NCBI GenBank assembly: GCA_034440555.1
Contig: JAWXCG010000322.1
Span: 1-64,000 of the forward strand
Length of the DNA stretch: 64,000 bases
From: 0-14-3-00-62-12 sp034440555
GTDB lineage: Bacteria; Pseudomonadota; Gammaproteobacteria; Xanthomonadales; Ahniellaceae
Reading direction: 5' to 3'
Part shown: in pieces, positions 55,130-64,000 of the stretch
Layout: each line of letters opens with the position of its first letter
Position numbering within the stretch: position 1 is the first letter of the stretch
Translations under genes and position numbers: made by a program
Notes under the pieces: generated by a model
The model's input: only the letters and a program-made list of their open reading frames with translations
Databases searched by the model: none
Told to the model about the DNA's origin: nothing

Positions 55130-55873
55130 TCAGGGGCTGGCTTTGGCCTTCAGATCGTTCAGGCGATCCAGCATGCCGGCGGGTGGCACATAGCCACCAA
55201 TCAAGGTGCCGTCTTCAGCGATAACAGCGGGCGTGCCGGTGACACCGACTTGCTGGCCGAGCTCGTAAGAAGCGGAAATCGGGTTGGCGCAGGTCTTCTT
55301 CTCGACTTGTGTGCCGGCCTTGGCATCGGTCAGCGCCTTGTTGCGATCGGCGGCACACCAGACCGATACGGCGCTGTCAAATGCGGCAGAACCGATGCCA
55401 GCACGCGGAAAGAAAAGGTATTCAATCGTGATGCCAAGGTCGTTGTACTGCGCCATTTCCTGGTGCAGCTTGCGACAGTAGCCGCAGTCGATATCGGTAA
55501 ATACTGTCACTTTGTGCTTGGAATTCTTGGCCGCAAAAATGATGCGCTGATCTGCGCTGACCGCGTCGACTTTTGCTTTGCGCAGAACCGATTCGCGGGC
55601 TTCAGTCAGATCGCGCTTGGCGCCCACGTCGTAGACCCGACCCTGCATCAGGAACTTGCCATCGGTGGTCACGTAGACCACGTTGCCGCCCATGACCACC
55701 TCATAAAAACCGGGTAACGCCGAGTCGGCGATGGAATCGATCTTGGCGTTGGGCGCCATGGACTTGATTGCGTCACGTACTTTCTGCTCGCTGGCAGCGT
55801 CGGCCAACGCAATCGAAGGCGCCAGCGCCAGGCCAGCGACCATCGTGAATAGGGCAAATGCAGGCTTCAACAT
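55130..55873 (-). CDS. dsbC: Thiol:disulfide interchange protein DsbC
   Basis: Periplasmic disulfide isomerase, 247 aa. Signal peptide (FALFTMVAGLALAPSIALAD), N-terminal dimerisation domain (GFYEVVMGGNVVYVTTDGKF), then a thioredoxin domain with the active site Cys130-Gly-Tyr-Cys133 and a second cysteine pair (VWCAADRNK ... KKTCANPI), and the cis-proline GVTGTPAVI. ATG 55873 places the signal peptide at the N-terminus. The xerD-dsbC order is widely conserved. Confidence 0.94.
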   Translation of the reverse strand: MLKPAFALFTMVAGLALAPSIALADAASEQKVRDAIKSMAPNAKIDSIADSALPGFYEVVMGGNVVYVTTDGKFLMQGRVYDVGAKRDLTEARESVLRKAKVDAVSADQRIIFAAKNSKHKVTVFTDIDCGYCRKLHQEMAQYNDLGITIEYLFFPRAGIGSAAFDSAVSVWCAADRNKALTDAKAGTQVEKKTCANPISASYELGQQVGVTGTPAVIAEDGTLIGGYVPPAGMLDRLNDLKAKASP

Positions 55874-56078
55874 CGCGAAAATCCTTGAGGTAAGAGGCGG
55901 TCCGGGAACAAGACAACACTCAGACAGTAGTTTCCTGTCAAAGTTCAGACCGGTGCGGGACGCCGATTGTGGCAGGAAGCGCCGCAGGGTCCAACTGTGC
56001 ACGCGCTACGCAGGCCCGACCCTGCCCAGCGCACAGTTCGAGCAGAAGTGACACAGGCCCGCCAGCCCCAGTTCACAC

Positions 56079-57035
56079 TCATGCACGCGGATGGTGCGCC
56101 GCGTGCAGGCGCTTCAGGCCTTCTCTCGCCACCAGCGTGTAAATCTGCGTTGTCGACAGGCTGCTGTGCCCGAGCAGCATTTGCAAGGCGCGCAGGTCGG
56201 CGCCGTGATTCAGCAAATGGGTCGCGAACGAATGGCGCAGTGCATGCGGGGAAACCGGGCGGGTGATGTCTGCGGCGAGCGCATATTTCTTGATCGCCAG
56301 CCAAAACATCTGCCGTGTTATCGCGCTGCCGCGCGCACTTACAAACAAGTCCTTGCTGGATCGGCCGTTGAGCAACAGCGGGCGCGCCTCGTTGACAAAG
56401 CGCTGCAATGACTCGATCGCCATTTCGCCAATCGGAACCAAGCGCTCCTTTGAACCTTTGCCCAGCACCCGCAGCGCACCCTGACGTAAATTGATCTGGT
56501 CGGTCTCCAGCGTCACCAGCTCGGTGACGCGAAGCCCGGTGGCATAGAGCAACTCGAGCATGGCACGGTCGCGCAGACCAATCGGAGTCTCCACGTCCGG
56601 AGCTTTCAATAGCGCCTCGACCTCGCGTTCCGACAGTGCCTTGGGCAGCGGCTTCCCCAGCTTGGGTGATTCGATCAAGGCACCAGGATCTGATTCGATT
56701 CGACCAGCGCGCAGCTGCATGCGATAGAACTGACGCAGCGCCGACAACAAACGCGCGTTGCTGCGCGCACTAAAGCCACTTTGCGCACGGCCAGCCAGCA
56801 TGCCATACAGGTCCTCGCGCGTGGCAGACATGAGCGACTTCGCAGCCTGGTGCAGATATCGGTCTACCCAGGTCAGGTCACTGCGATAGGCCGCGATAGT
56901 ATTGGCGGAAAGTCCGTGCTCCGCCCATGCCTGTTCCAGGCTGCGCTCGATTTCCGCACGTGATGGGCTGACCTGTGGCGGAGTTGAATCGCGGCGAACT
57001 GGAATGGGGCGAATTGGAATGGGACTTTCTGCCAT
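56079..57035 (-). CDS. xerD: Site-specific tyrosine recombinase XerD
   Basis: Resolves chromosome dimers at dif with XerC and FtsK. 318 aa: SAM-like core-binding domain (LEQAWAEHGLSANTIAAYRS) then the catalytic domain with Arg (ATGLRVTELVTL), Lys (GKGSKERLVPIG), His-x-x-Arg (SPHALRHSFATHLL), His (LGHSSLSTTQ) and the Tyr nucleophile in TQIYTLV. ATG 57035 gives a slightly long N-terminus with an Ile/Pro/Arg repeat (IPIRPIPVRR); the upstream frame crosses a dispersed repeat. Confidence 0.94.
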   Translation of the reverse strand: MAESPIPIRPIPVRRDSTPPQVSPSRAEIERSLEQAWAEHGLSANTIAAYRSDLTWVDRYLHQAAKSLMSATREDLYGMLAGRAQSGFSARSNARLLSALRQFYRMQLRAGRIESDPGALIESPKLGKPLPKALSEREVEALLKAPDVETPIGLRDRAMLELLYATGLRVTELVTLETDQINLRQGALRVLGKGSKERLVPIGEMAIESLQRFVNEARPLLLNGRSSKDLFVSARGSAITRQMFWLAIKKYALAADITRPVSPHALRHSFATHLLNHGADLRALQMLLGHSSLSTTQIYTLVAREGLKRLHAAHHPRA

Positions 57036-57105
57036 GCTGAAGTCTTGCGAAGATGCAGCATTCTCCCACGTGCCCGGCGCGCAAAGCGTGCACTTGCGGT
57101 GATCG

Positions 57106-57208
57106 TTTGTCACACCCCGATTTTCAACAGCGGAGCTGGTCAATCTGCGGTTTTTTCGCCCTCTGGCTCTGCGGGCTATCCAGGCTCCGAACTAGTTCAG
57201 AGGTTCCC
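57106..57208 (+). repeat. Dispersed ~100-bp repeat, copy 3
   Basis: Close match to copy 1 (15301-15402): TTGTCACACCCCGATTTTCA, CAACAGCGGAGCTGGTCAAT, then TTTTTTCGCCCTCTGGCTC and GGCTCCGAACTAGTTCAGAG GTTCCC. Lies in the divergent gap between xerD and the RDD gene. Confidence 0.8.
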
Positions 57209-57262
57209 CAACGCACTTCGTTCCTTCGAACCAAGTGTCAACCCAACTCAAGACCCACGGTC

Positions 57263-57706
57263 GTGCTACCTACCTATCCCGCTCCGCTTTGGAAACGACT
57301 CGCCGCTGCGCTGTACGACCTGCTGCCGCTGGCCGCGCTGATGATGGTCGGCACAGCGCTGCTGCTGCCGCTTACTGGCGGCGCGGCGATGCCACACCTG
57401 GGGCTCACGCATTTTGCCTATCAGCTGTTCGTGTTCGCCCTGATCGCTGGCTACTACATCTGGTCGTGGCATCGCGGCGGCCAGACCATCGGCATGCGCG
57501 CCTGGCGTCTGCGCGTGCAGACTCAGTCAGGAAGCAATCCCGACATCAGAACTGCGTGTTTGCGCTTCGCCTGCAGCCTGGTATCAGTATTCGCGATGGG
57601 TCTGGGCTTGATCTGGGCACTGTTCGATAGCCGCCGGCGCATGTGGCACGATCGCTGGACAGGTACCGAAGTGATCGTGATTCCGAAATTGTGCGGGCGG
57701 GCTTGA
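57263..57706 (+). CDS. RDD family membrane protein
   Basis: 147 aa. APLWKRLAAALYDLLPLAALMM carries the family Arg/Asp (here as RLAAALYD), and WHRGGQTIGMRAWRLRV and RRRMWHDRWTGTEVI are the other RDD signatures. Three hydrophobic segments. Function of these small membrane proteins is mostly unknown; some are ion or solute carriers. I chose GTG 57263 because upstream codons derive from the dispersed repeat. Ends 19 bases from the convergent MFS-acyltransferase gene. Confidence 0.82.
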   Translation: MLPTYPAPLWKRLAAALYDLLPLAALMMVGTALLLPLTGGAAMPHLGLTHFAYQLFVFALIAGYYIWSWHRGGQTIGMRAWRLRVQTQSGSNPDIRTACLRFACSLVSVFAMGLGLIWALFDSRRRMWHDRWTGTEVIVIPKLCGRA

Positions 57707-57725
57707 TTGCGTGCGCGGTTGTGCC

Positions 57726-59615
57726 CTACGCCCAATCTCCGCGCAGCGCCCGCACTTTTGCTTCCATGGTCGTGGCACTGGCCTGCTCCGCCGGCACCAG
57801 ATTGTCGATTACCAATCCGATGCGCGACCAGAATCGCCTGGGTAATCGAGCCCGCCGAAACGTGGAATCGCGTTTGCTGAACAGCGACCCCCACATGCCT
57901 TTCAGGGCCACCGGTATCACTGGCACCGGGCGCGCTGCGAGGATGCGCTCCAGGCCAGTCTTGAACTCGTTGATCTCACCGGTATCGGTCAGTCGACCTT
58001 CGGGGAAAATGCCGACGATTTCGCCTTCGGCCAGCGCTTTGTCGATTTCGGCGTAGGCACGTTCCAACATGGCGGCGTCCTCTTTGACCGGCGCGATGGG
58101 AATTGCGCGCGCTGTTTTGAAAATGAAGTTCATCACCGGAATCTTGAAGATGGTGTGATACATCACGAAGCGAATCGGACGCCGCACGGTTCCGCCAACG
58201 ATCAGTGCGTCCATGTAGGAGACGTGATTGCACACCAGCAAGCACGGCCCCTCGTCCGGAATCTTGTCGAGCCCTTCCACCTTGATGCGATAGAGCGTGC
58301 TGACCAGAACCCAACTCAGAAAACGCATCAGGAACTCGGGTACCAGGGTGAAAATGTAGAGCGCGACCACGGCGTTGAGCAACGCTGTGATCAGCAGCAA
58401 TTGCGGCACGCTTACTTTCATCTTGATCAGCAGAAAGGCGGACATCGCCGCTGCCACCACCATGAACATCGCGTTGAGAATATTGTTCGCGGCAATCACG
58501 CGCGATCTTCGCTTCGGATCACAGCGACTTTGCACCAGCGCGAACAACGGCACGATGAAAAATCCACTGAAGACCGCCATACCCAACAGGTCAAACATGA
58601 CGCGCCAGGCGCCGGGCTGGGCCAGGAATTGCATGACTGGATGATTCTGTACGCCAACCGCATGCGGCCAGGCGAAAAACAGATCTGCGCCGAACAAGGT
58701 CATGCCGATGGCCCCGAACGGCACCAGTCCAATCTCGACTTTGTGCCCGGAGAGCCGCTCGCACATAATCGATCCCAATCCGATGCCGATCGAAAACGTC
58801 GTCAGCAGCAACGTGTAGACCGCGGAGCCACCGCCCAGGACTTCCTTGGCATAGAGCGGAAGCTGGGTGAAGTAGATCGATCCGAAGAACCAGAACCATG
58901 AAATCCCGAGACAGCTCAGAAACACGGTGCGATTGCCGCTGATCAGTTTGAGATTGCGCCAGGTTTCGCTGAACAGATTCCAGTTGATCTTCAGCGCCGG
59001 ATCGGTCGCGGGTGTTGGCGGCATCGCCAACGCCGAGACCAGTCCCGCGACCGCGATCGCGATGGCGACCACGGCGACCCAGAAACCGCCATCTTCGGGC
59101 AATTTGATCAGCAGGCTGCCGAGCAGCGTGCCGATCAGAATCGCCAGGAACGTGCCCATCTCGACCAGGCCATTGCCTCCGACCAATTCGTTGGGCTTGA
59201 GCAGCTGCGGCAAGATGCCGTACTTCAGCGGGCCAAACAGCGTCGAGTGCACGCCCATCATGAACAACAATACCAACAACAATGGGATGTTCTGCCGGGT
59301 GAAGCCAAAATAGGCGACCACCATGATGGCGATCTCCAGCACTTTTACGATCTGCGCCAAACGCGACTTGTCAAACTTGTCGGACAGCTGGCCACTGGTC
59401 GCGGAAAACAAAAAAAACGGCAGGATGAACAGCGCTGCCGCCAGGTTGGTCAGTTCGTGCTGCTGGTCGGTCGAAAGCCCGACCACGTTGAACACGATGA
59501 GTACCACGAGCGCGTTCTTGAATACGTTGTCGTTGAACGCGCCCAGCGCCTGAGTCAGGAAAAACGGCAGGAAGCGGCGCTGGCGAAGCAGGGCAAATTG
59601 ACTTTGTTCGGTCAT
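57726..59615 (-). CDS. LplT-like MFS transporter fused to PlsC acyltransferase
   Basis: 629 aa. Residues 1-410 are a 12-span major facilitator (FFLTQALGAFNDNVFKNAL is the LplT hallmark; GVHSTLFGPLKYGILPQLL). Residues 430-629 are a PlsC-type acyltransferase with the HX4D motif (CNHVSYMDAL) and GIFPEGRLTDTG. In family members this couples uptake of lysophospholipid with re-acylation. Unlike many fused homologues there is no acyl-ACP synthetase (AMP-binding) domain, so acyl donors must come from elsewhere. ATG 59615 (MTEQSQFALL). Confidence 0.9.
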   Translation of the reverse strand: MTEQSQFALLRQRRFLPFFLTQALGAFNDNVFKNALVVLIVFNVVGLSTDQQHELTNLAAALFILPFFLFSATSGQLSDKFDKSRLAQIVKVLEIAIMVVAYFGFTRQNIPLLLVLLFMMGVHSTLFGPLKYGILPQLLKPNELVGGNGLVEMGTFLAILIGTLLGSLLIKLPEDGGFWVAVVAIAIAVAGLVSALAMPPTPATDPALKINWNLFSETWRNLKLISGNRTVFLSCLGISWFWFFGSIYFTQLPLYAKEVLGGGSAVYTLLLTTFSIGIGLGSIMCERLSGHKVEIGLVPFGAIGMTLFGADLFFAWPHAVGVQNHPVMQFLAQPGAWRVMFDLLGMAVFSGFFIVPLFALVQSRCDPKRRSRVIAANNILNAMFMVVAAAMSAFLLIKMKVSVPQLLLITALLNAVVALYIFTLVPEFLMRFLSWVLVSTLYRIKVEGLDKIPDEGPCLLVCNHVSYMDALIVGGTVRRPIRFVMYHTIFKIPVMNFIFKTARAIPIAPVKEDAAMLERAYAEIDKALAEGEIVGIFPEGRLTDTGEINEFKTGLERILAARPVPVIPVALKGMWGSLFSKRDSTFRRARLPRRFWSRIGLVIDNLVPAEQASATTMEAKVRALRGDWA

Positions 59616-59760
59616 GGAGGCGGGGCGCTCGGAGAACAGTCCCGAATCTAGCAGACACCGCGGCCGGCATCGCAGACCGTGGCAAGCAGCGCTAATCCCC
59701 GGCCACATCAGACTGCCCTTGCTACGCGACCCATATGTTCGGATTTGCTGCCGAACCGCG

Positions 59761-59791
59761 TTTACATTAGATGTCATTCGTTTGCTATCGT
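59761..59791 (+). promoter_or_regulatory. Putative promoter of the HATPase-receptor pair
   Basis: TTTACA (59761-59766) resembles a -35 box and TGCTATCGT (59783-59791) an extended -10. The 19-base spacer is long, so the extended -10 may matter more. It lies 38 bases upstream of the ATG at 59829. Confidence 0.35.
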
Positions 59792-59828
59792 GTAGATGCG
59801 GCAGCGGCGCCCAGACAAGGGACCCGGT

Positions 59829-60266
59829 ATGTCTAATTCAATCAGCGCCAATCAGGTCACCTATCGTCTGCTTCGGCGGCGCTCGGCGATTGGTCATTTG
59901 AACGCGGGTCTGGCGCGCTGGTTGAGCGCACGCGCGGTGTCGGAAACAGCGGTGGGATCGGTACAGGTAGTGCTGGATGAGCTGCTCGGAAACCTGCTGC
60001 TGCATGACCCGCACAATATTGACCCGATCGAAGTAGAGATCAGCCTTGAGGCGGATGCTCTCTTCATTCGGCTCAGCTACCGTTCCGCGGACTTCAATCC
60101 GCGGGCCCCGAAGGAAGTCGACACCGTTACGCCGGTCAGTGAACGGCGCATCGGCGGATTGGGTCTGCACCTCATCCAATCCCTGATGGACACCGTTCAT
60201 TATGAGTATCTGCACGGCATCATTTGCCTCCGCATGCAAAAAAAACTCCAGCCGGCGAGCGCTTAG
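59829..60266 (+). CDS. Anti-sigma-factor-type HATPase (RsbW/SpoIIAB-like)
   Basis: 145-aa single-domain GHKL ATPase. N-box VVLDELLGNLLLHD (Glu and Asn for Mg-ATP), a G1-like region (YRSADFNPRAP), and the G2-box GGLGLHLIQSLMD are visible. Such stand-alone domains act as serine kinases or anti-sigma switches. No partner anti-anti-sigma or sigma gene is in the window. The last 65 bases overlap the start of the receptor gene in another frame, including a run of eight A residues. Confidence 0.83.
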   Translation: MSNSISANQVTYRLLRRRSAIGHLNAGLARWLSARAVSETAVGSVQVVLDELLGNLLLHDPHNIDPIEVEISLEADALFIRLSYRSADFNPRAPKEVDTVTPVSERRIGGLGLHLIQSLMDTVHYEYLHGIICLRMQKKLQPASA

Positions 60267-62340
60267 CCTCGCCATCACGCTCGCGCTGGTGGGCATGATC
60301 GCACCGGTGTTGGGAGAGGAGACACTCAGCGACGAGGCATCCAAGCCCAAGCGCAGGAAAGCGGCCGCGGAGCTGGCAACGGTGCAGGTCACTGCAACGC
60401 TGCAGGCCGAAGATGCCAGCAAGATCGCCGCCCCGGTCACCGTAGTCGGCGCCGAGCGCCTACAACAGAATGCATTGACGCCGATCGAAGCGTTGCGCGG
60501 CCAGCCCGGCGCCTTCGTGCAGCAAACCACGCCCGGACAAAGCGCTGTGTTTGTGCGCGGCGCCAAGGGATCGGAAGTGCTGCATCTGGTCGACGGATTC
60601 CGCCTCAACAGCGCCATCTTTCGCAACGCACCGAACCAGTATTTTTCACTGGTGGATGGGCAGAATCTGGATCGCATTGAATTGCTGCGCGGCTCCTCCG
60701 CTGGGCTCTATGGCAGCGATGCAATGGGCGGCGTGGTGCACCTGATCAGTCGCGATCCGCTCGATCTGGCGCCAAACACCTCTGAGGGCACGGTGCGCAT
60801 GCGCGCCGACAGCGGCGAGGACATGATGCTCGGCCACGTCAGCAACGCCTTGCGATGGGACCGGCTCGCGGTGCAGATCGCAGTGACGTCGGTCGATACC
60901 GATGGCCGCCGTATCGGCAGTGGTGAGCAACGACCGCACAGCGACTTCAGCTCCCTCGCCGGCAGTGCCCGAGTCGGCTTTGACACCGGCGATGCCGGCC
61001 GCTTCGGTCTGAACTTGCAAACTGTGCGCCAACCCAATACGCCGCGCCATGACGAATTGGTGCCGGGCTTCGGCCAAACCACGGCGGCTTCGGCAGTGGC
61101 AGTGTTCGAGCCGCAGGAACGCCAGTTCGCGCAATTCACGCACAGCACCGAGGTCGACCTGCTCGGCTTCGATCAACTCAATTGGCAGATCGGCAGCCAG
61201 TACATTATCGATGATCGGCGCACGCGCAATACCGGTTCCTCAAGCGAGGCGCGAGAGCGCAATCGTGACCGACTCAACGGCACCTCGTTCACGCTGAGCC
61301 GCGTTGACGACGAGGTACACGGCTTCAGTGTCGGCGCCGAGTACTACGACGACAAGGTGAACTCCAGCCGGGTCAACACCAATGTCAACAGCGGCGCGCA
61401 GACCGTTGCAGCGCCCCGCTTTCCCAATGGGGCAACCGAACGCAGCAGTGCGCTGTATGCCATCGACGACTGGCGCATCAATGAACGCTGGGACGTGGTG
61501 TTGAGCGGACGCTACAGCGATTTCGAGGTAAAGCTGCCGGCGTCGGGTACCATGCCGCAGGTCGTCGTCGCGCCGAACGCGTTCAGCGGAAACGTCGGCG
61601 CCAGCTACGCGGTGACCGACGACACGCGCCTTGTCGCCAACATCGGCCGCGGTTTTCGTGCACCCAACGTCTTCGATCTGGGCGTGTTCGGCGACCGTCC
61701 TGGCAACCGCTTTTCGATTCCGAATCCCGATCTGGGACCCGAACGCATCATCGGCACCGATATCGGCATCAAACACGACACCGGCAGCTTTGGCGTGGAA
61801 GCGTTTATCTGGGAAAGTCGATTCACCGACAAAATCGTTTCGGCGCTGACCGGAGCGGTAACACCCGGCGGGCGCCTCGTGGTGCAGAACCAGAATGCAG
61901 CACGGGCCAAGAGCTACGGCGTCGAACTCGGCACGCATTGGCAGATCAACGATGCCATCTCGACGCGCGCCGCGATCAACCTCACACGCGGAACCGAAAC
62001 CTTGGCTGGGGTTACCAGCGACGGCGACCGTATCGCGCCGCTGACGTTCGACGTGCTGGTCGACTGGCAGCTAACCGATGCGCTGCTGGTCAGCTTCGGT
62101 GGCATGAGCTCCGGACGTCAAGACCGCCTGAGCGCACGTGACATTACCGATCCTCGCATCAATCCGGACGGCACCCCGGGCTGGACGCGTTGGGACATCG
62201 CCGCCCGCTATGCGATTACGCCGAGCTTTGATGTACTGGGCCGTATCGACAATATTGCGGACCACAACTACCGCGAACATGGCTCGGGCATCAACGCGAC
62301 CGGTCGAAATTTCCTGGTCGGTATGGATTTTCGTTACTGA
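60202..62340 (+). CDS. TonB-dependent outer-membrane receptor (heme/siderophore type)
   Basis: 712 aa. An N-terminal hydrophobic signal (ALSLAITLALVGMIAPVLG) preceded by KKNSSRR, a TonB-box-like ATVQVTATL, a plug domain (QSAVFVRGAKGSEVLHLVDG, LLRGSSAGLYGSDAMGG), then a beta-barrel ending in Tyr-rich NFLVGMDFRY. NIGRGFRAPNVFDLGVFG matches hemoglobin/heme-receptor relatives, so heme or another iron compound is the likely ligand. ATG 60202 is the only in-frame start ahead of the signal and lies inside the HATPase gene. Confidence 0.87.
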   Translation: MSICTASFASACKKNSSRRALSLAITLALVGMIAPVLGEETLSDEASKPKRRKAAAELATVQVTATLQAEDASKIAAPVTVVGAERLQQNALTPIEALRGQPGAFVQQTTPGQSAVFVRGAKGSEVLHLVDGFRLNSAIFRNAPNQYFSLVDGQNLDRIELLRGSSAGLYGSDAMGGVVHLISRDPLDLAPNTSEGTVRMRADSGEDMMLGHVSNALRWDRLAVQIAVTSVDTDGRRIGSGEQRPHSDFSSLAGSARVGFDTGDAGRFGLNLQTVRQPNTPRHDELVPGFGQTTAASAVAVFEPQERQFAQFTHSTEVDLLGFDQLNWQIGSQYIIDDRRTRNTGSSSEARERNRDRLNGTSFTLSRVDDEVHGFSVGAEYYDDKVNSSRVNTNVNSGAQTVAAPRFPNGATERSSALYAIDDWRINERWDVVLSGRYSDFEVKLPASGTMPQVVVAPNAFSGNVGASYAVTDDTRLVANIGRGFRAPNVFDLGVFGDRPGNRFSIPNPDLGPERIIGTDIGIKHDTGSFGVEAFIWESRFTDKIVSALTGAVTPGGRLVVQNQNAARAKSYGVELGTHWQINDAISTRAAINLTRGTETLAGVTSDGDRIAPLTFDVLVDWQLTDALLVSFGGMSSGRQDRLSARDITDPRINPDGTPGWTRWDIAARYAITPSFDVLGRIDNIADHNYREHGSGINATGRNFLVGMDFRY

Positions 62341-62669
62341 CTCTGCGGTCGACCGCTTGGTTTTCGCGCGAGCTTGACCAGCCGGGCCACGTTTTTCGGC
62401 TTTGTTTTTCGGCCTCGCGAAGCCCAGCTCAGGAGCTCCCTCCTCGAACTGCGCAGCAGCGCCGAGGCGGCGCTTCCTGTCGTCCCAGCGCGCTCATCCG
62501 AATCCAAGACCGAGGATTGGACGTGGCTTTTCCACAACGGCCGGGAGCGAAGGGATGACCTGGCTGCGCTCGGTACGATTGCCCACTCGGGCCTCAACCC
62601 CTAGAATTGCGCGATTTTGTGCTTCCGGCAGTTCCGCCGGTCATTACTTGGTTTGAGGGAGTCTTCATT
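62341..62669. other. Gap between receptor and pyrophosphatase genes
   Basis: 329 bases. Right after the receptor stop, GCGGTCGACCGC then TTGGTTTT could be a weak terminator. The stretch 62470-62560 (CCTGTCGTCCCAGCGCGCTC, then GACCGAGGATTGG) looks like a degraded intergenic repeat of the GTCGTCCCAGCG class. A plus-strand frame of 76 codons here lacks coding character. The pyrophosphatase promoter should be in the last 100 bases. Confidence 0.35.
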
Positions 62670-64000
62670 ATGTTGTTAGAAAACGGTCTTGTGATCGCGA
62701 TGGGCTGCGCCTTGCTGGCGTTGGTCTATGGCGCCTGGTCGATCCGCTGGATTTTGGCAAAACCTGCCGGAAACGAACGCATGCAGGAAATCGCGGCGGC
62801 TATTCAAGCCGGCGCGAAGGCCTATCTGAATCGGCAATACGGCACCATTGCGATTGTCGGTGTGGTGTTGTTCGGCCTGATTTTCTGGCTGCTGGGCGCT
62901 CAAACGGCGGTGGGTTTTGCCATCGGCGCGGTTCTTTCCGGTCTGGCTGGATATATCGGCATGAACATCTCGGTCCGCGCCAACGTGCGCACGGCAGAGG
63001 CAGCACGCTCCGGCCTGAGTGCGGCGCTCAATGTCGCCTTCCGCGGCGGCGCCATCACCGGCATGTTGGTGGTCGGTCTGGGCCTACTCGGCGTTGCCGG
63101 TTACTACTGGATCCTCACCCACAACGGCATCGAATCGAAAGAGGCGTTGCACTCGCTGGTCGGCTTGGCCTTTGGCTCTTCGCTGATCTCGATCTTCGCG
63201 CGTTTGGGCGGCGGCATCTTCACCAAGGGCGCTGATGTCGGTGCCGACCTGGTGGGCAAAGTCGAAGCCGGTATTCCCGAAGATGACCCGCGCAACCCGG
63301 CAGTGATCGCCGATAACGTCGGCGACAACGTCGGCGACTGCGCCGGTATGGCCGCAGACTTGTTTGAAACCTATGCGGTGACTCTGGTCGCGACCATGTT
63401 GCTGGGGTCGTTGATGTTTGCCACCGTGGGTGTCGATTCTGCAACTGCAATTCTGTATCCGGTGTTGCTGGGCGGCGTCTCGATCATTGCGTCGATCATT
63501 GGCACCTTTTTCGTTTCGGCGAAGGACGGCAAGGGCATCATGCCTGGCCTGTATCGCGGTGTGATCGTGTCCGCCGTGCTTGCTGCAGTCGCCTTTTGGC
63601 CGATCACGCAGGAAATGATGGGTGAAAAAGCCAACGCAATATTTGGCTGCACGCTGATTGGCCTGGCGCTGACTGGCGCCATTGTCTGGATCACTGAGCT
63701 GTACACGGGCACGCAGTATTCGGCAGTGCGAAAAATTGCTGAAGCCTCGACTACGGGCCATGGCACCAACATCATTGCGGGACTTGGTGTATCGATGAAA
63801 TCGACCGCGCTGCCAGTGATCGCCGTCTGCGCAGCAATTTACGGCTCTTATACGCTCGCTGGCCTCTATGGCATCGCCATCGCCGCCACGGCGATGTTGT
63901 CGATGACCGGCATGATTGTTGCGCTCGACGCCTATGGCCCGATCACCGACAACGCCGGTGGCATTGCCGAGATGGCTGACATGCCCAAGGAAGTGCGCGC
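62670..64000 (+). CDS. hppA: Membrane-bound proton-translocating pyrophosphatase (3' end missing)
   Basis: Pumps protons (or sodium) across the inner membrane using pyrophosphate. 443 codons are present and the frame runs off the window; full proteins are about 670-700 aa. ATG 62670 follows GAGGGAG. Multiple membrane spans; signatures GGGIFTKGADVGADLVGKVE (pyrophosphate site), DDPRNPAVIADNVGDNVGDC, DLFETYAV and ALDAYGPITDNAGGIAEM. The residue that separates potassium-dependent from independent enzymes lies beyond the end. Confidence 0.95.
   Translation, partial: MLLENGLVIAMGCALLALVYGAWSIRWILAKPAGNERMQEIAAAIQAGAKAYLNRQYGTIAIVGVVLFGLIFWLLGAQTAVGFAIGAVLSGLAGYIGMNISVRANVRTAEAARSGLSAALNVAFRGGAITGMLVVGLGLLGVAGYYWILTHNGIESKEALHSLVGLAFGSSLISIFARLGGGIFTKGADVGADLVGKVEAGIPEDDPRNPAVIADNVGDNVGDCAGMAADLFETYAVTLVATMLLGSLMFATVGVDSATAILYPVLLGGVSIIASIIGTFFVSAKDGKGIMPGLYRGVIVSAVLAAVAFWPITQEMMGEKANAIFGCTLIGLALTGAIVWITELYTGTQYSAVRKIAEASTTGHGTNIIAGLGVSMKSTALPVIAVCAAIYGSYTLAGLYGIAIAATAMLSMTGMIVALDAYGPITDNAGGIAEMADMPKEVR

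Noticed and set aside
60236..60250. Run of eight A residues as a programmed frameshift fusing the HATPase to the receptor
   Set aside because: The receptor has its own ATG and signal peptide; a fusion would bury the signal and make no sense for an outer-membrane protein.
62374..62604. 76-codon plus-strand frame before the pyrophosphatase gene
   Set aside because: It appears to be translation of a degraded intergenic repeat, not a protein.

Overview
The window looks like a chromosomal segment of a GC-rich gammaproteobacterium of the Xanthomonadales (Lysobacterales), perhaps a Rhodanobacteraceae- or Dokdonella-like lineage. The main grounds are pilS-pilR divergent from sucC-sucD, a glyA-nrdR-rib-nusB-thiL-pgpA operon, a complete xps-like type II secretion (T2SS) operon, xerD-dsbC, and palindromic intergenic repeats of the GTGGGAGCGGCTTCAGCCGCG type. 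The taxonomic call is an inference from gene order and family resemblance; no rRNA gene is present.

Layout. 0-3.2 kb (minus): the PilS/PilR two-component system of type IV pilus control. 3.5-8.7 kb (plus): succinyl-CoA synthetase, glutamine-dependent NAD synthetase and a cystathionine gamma-synthase-like enzyme, separated by palindromic repeats. 8.9-17.3 kb (minus): a long operon with glyA, nrdR, a GNAT acetyltransferase, ribD, ribE, ribB, ribH, nusB, thiL and pgpA, many joined by ATGA overlaps. 17.5-24.0 kb (plus): two tandem O-GlcNAc-transferase-like (GT41) genes, an opposite-strand gene relic, then the ABC-F translation factor EttA. 24.2-30.8 kb (minus): a six-gene ABC-transporter-dependent polysaccharide (O-antigen type) operon: Wzm permease, Wzt ATPase with sugar-binding tail, two GT2 glycosyltransferases, a methyltransferase and a large unassigned protein.

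31.1-55.9 kb (minus) is a secretion region. It holds a parvulin isomerase, three large exported proteins, a lipoprotein, the T2SS genes in the order E-F-G-H-I-J-K-L-M-C/N-D, a four-helix membrane protein resembling exosortase-H-associated proteins squeezed between purL and gspE, then purL and dsbC. 56-64 kb carries xerD, an RDD membrane protein, an LplT-like/acyltransferase fusion, an anti-sigma-type HATPase overlapping a TonB-dependent receptor, and the 5' two thirds of a membrane pyrophosphatase gene that runs off the end.

Most of the window is conserved housekeeping sequence. The parts least explained by known families are the polysaccharide operon with its 611-residue protein and possible chain-terminating methyltransferase, the tandem GT41 genes with the adjacent relic, the membrane protein translationally linked to gspE, the GspE lacking its zinc-binding cysteines, and a roughly 100-bp dispersed element present three times. 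No convincing CRISPR array, prophage, intact insertion sequence, tRNA or rRNA gene was seen.
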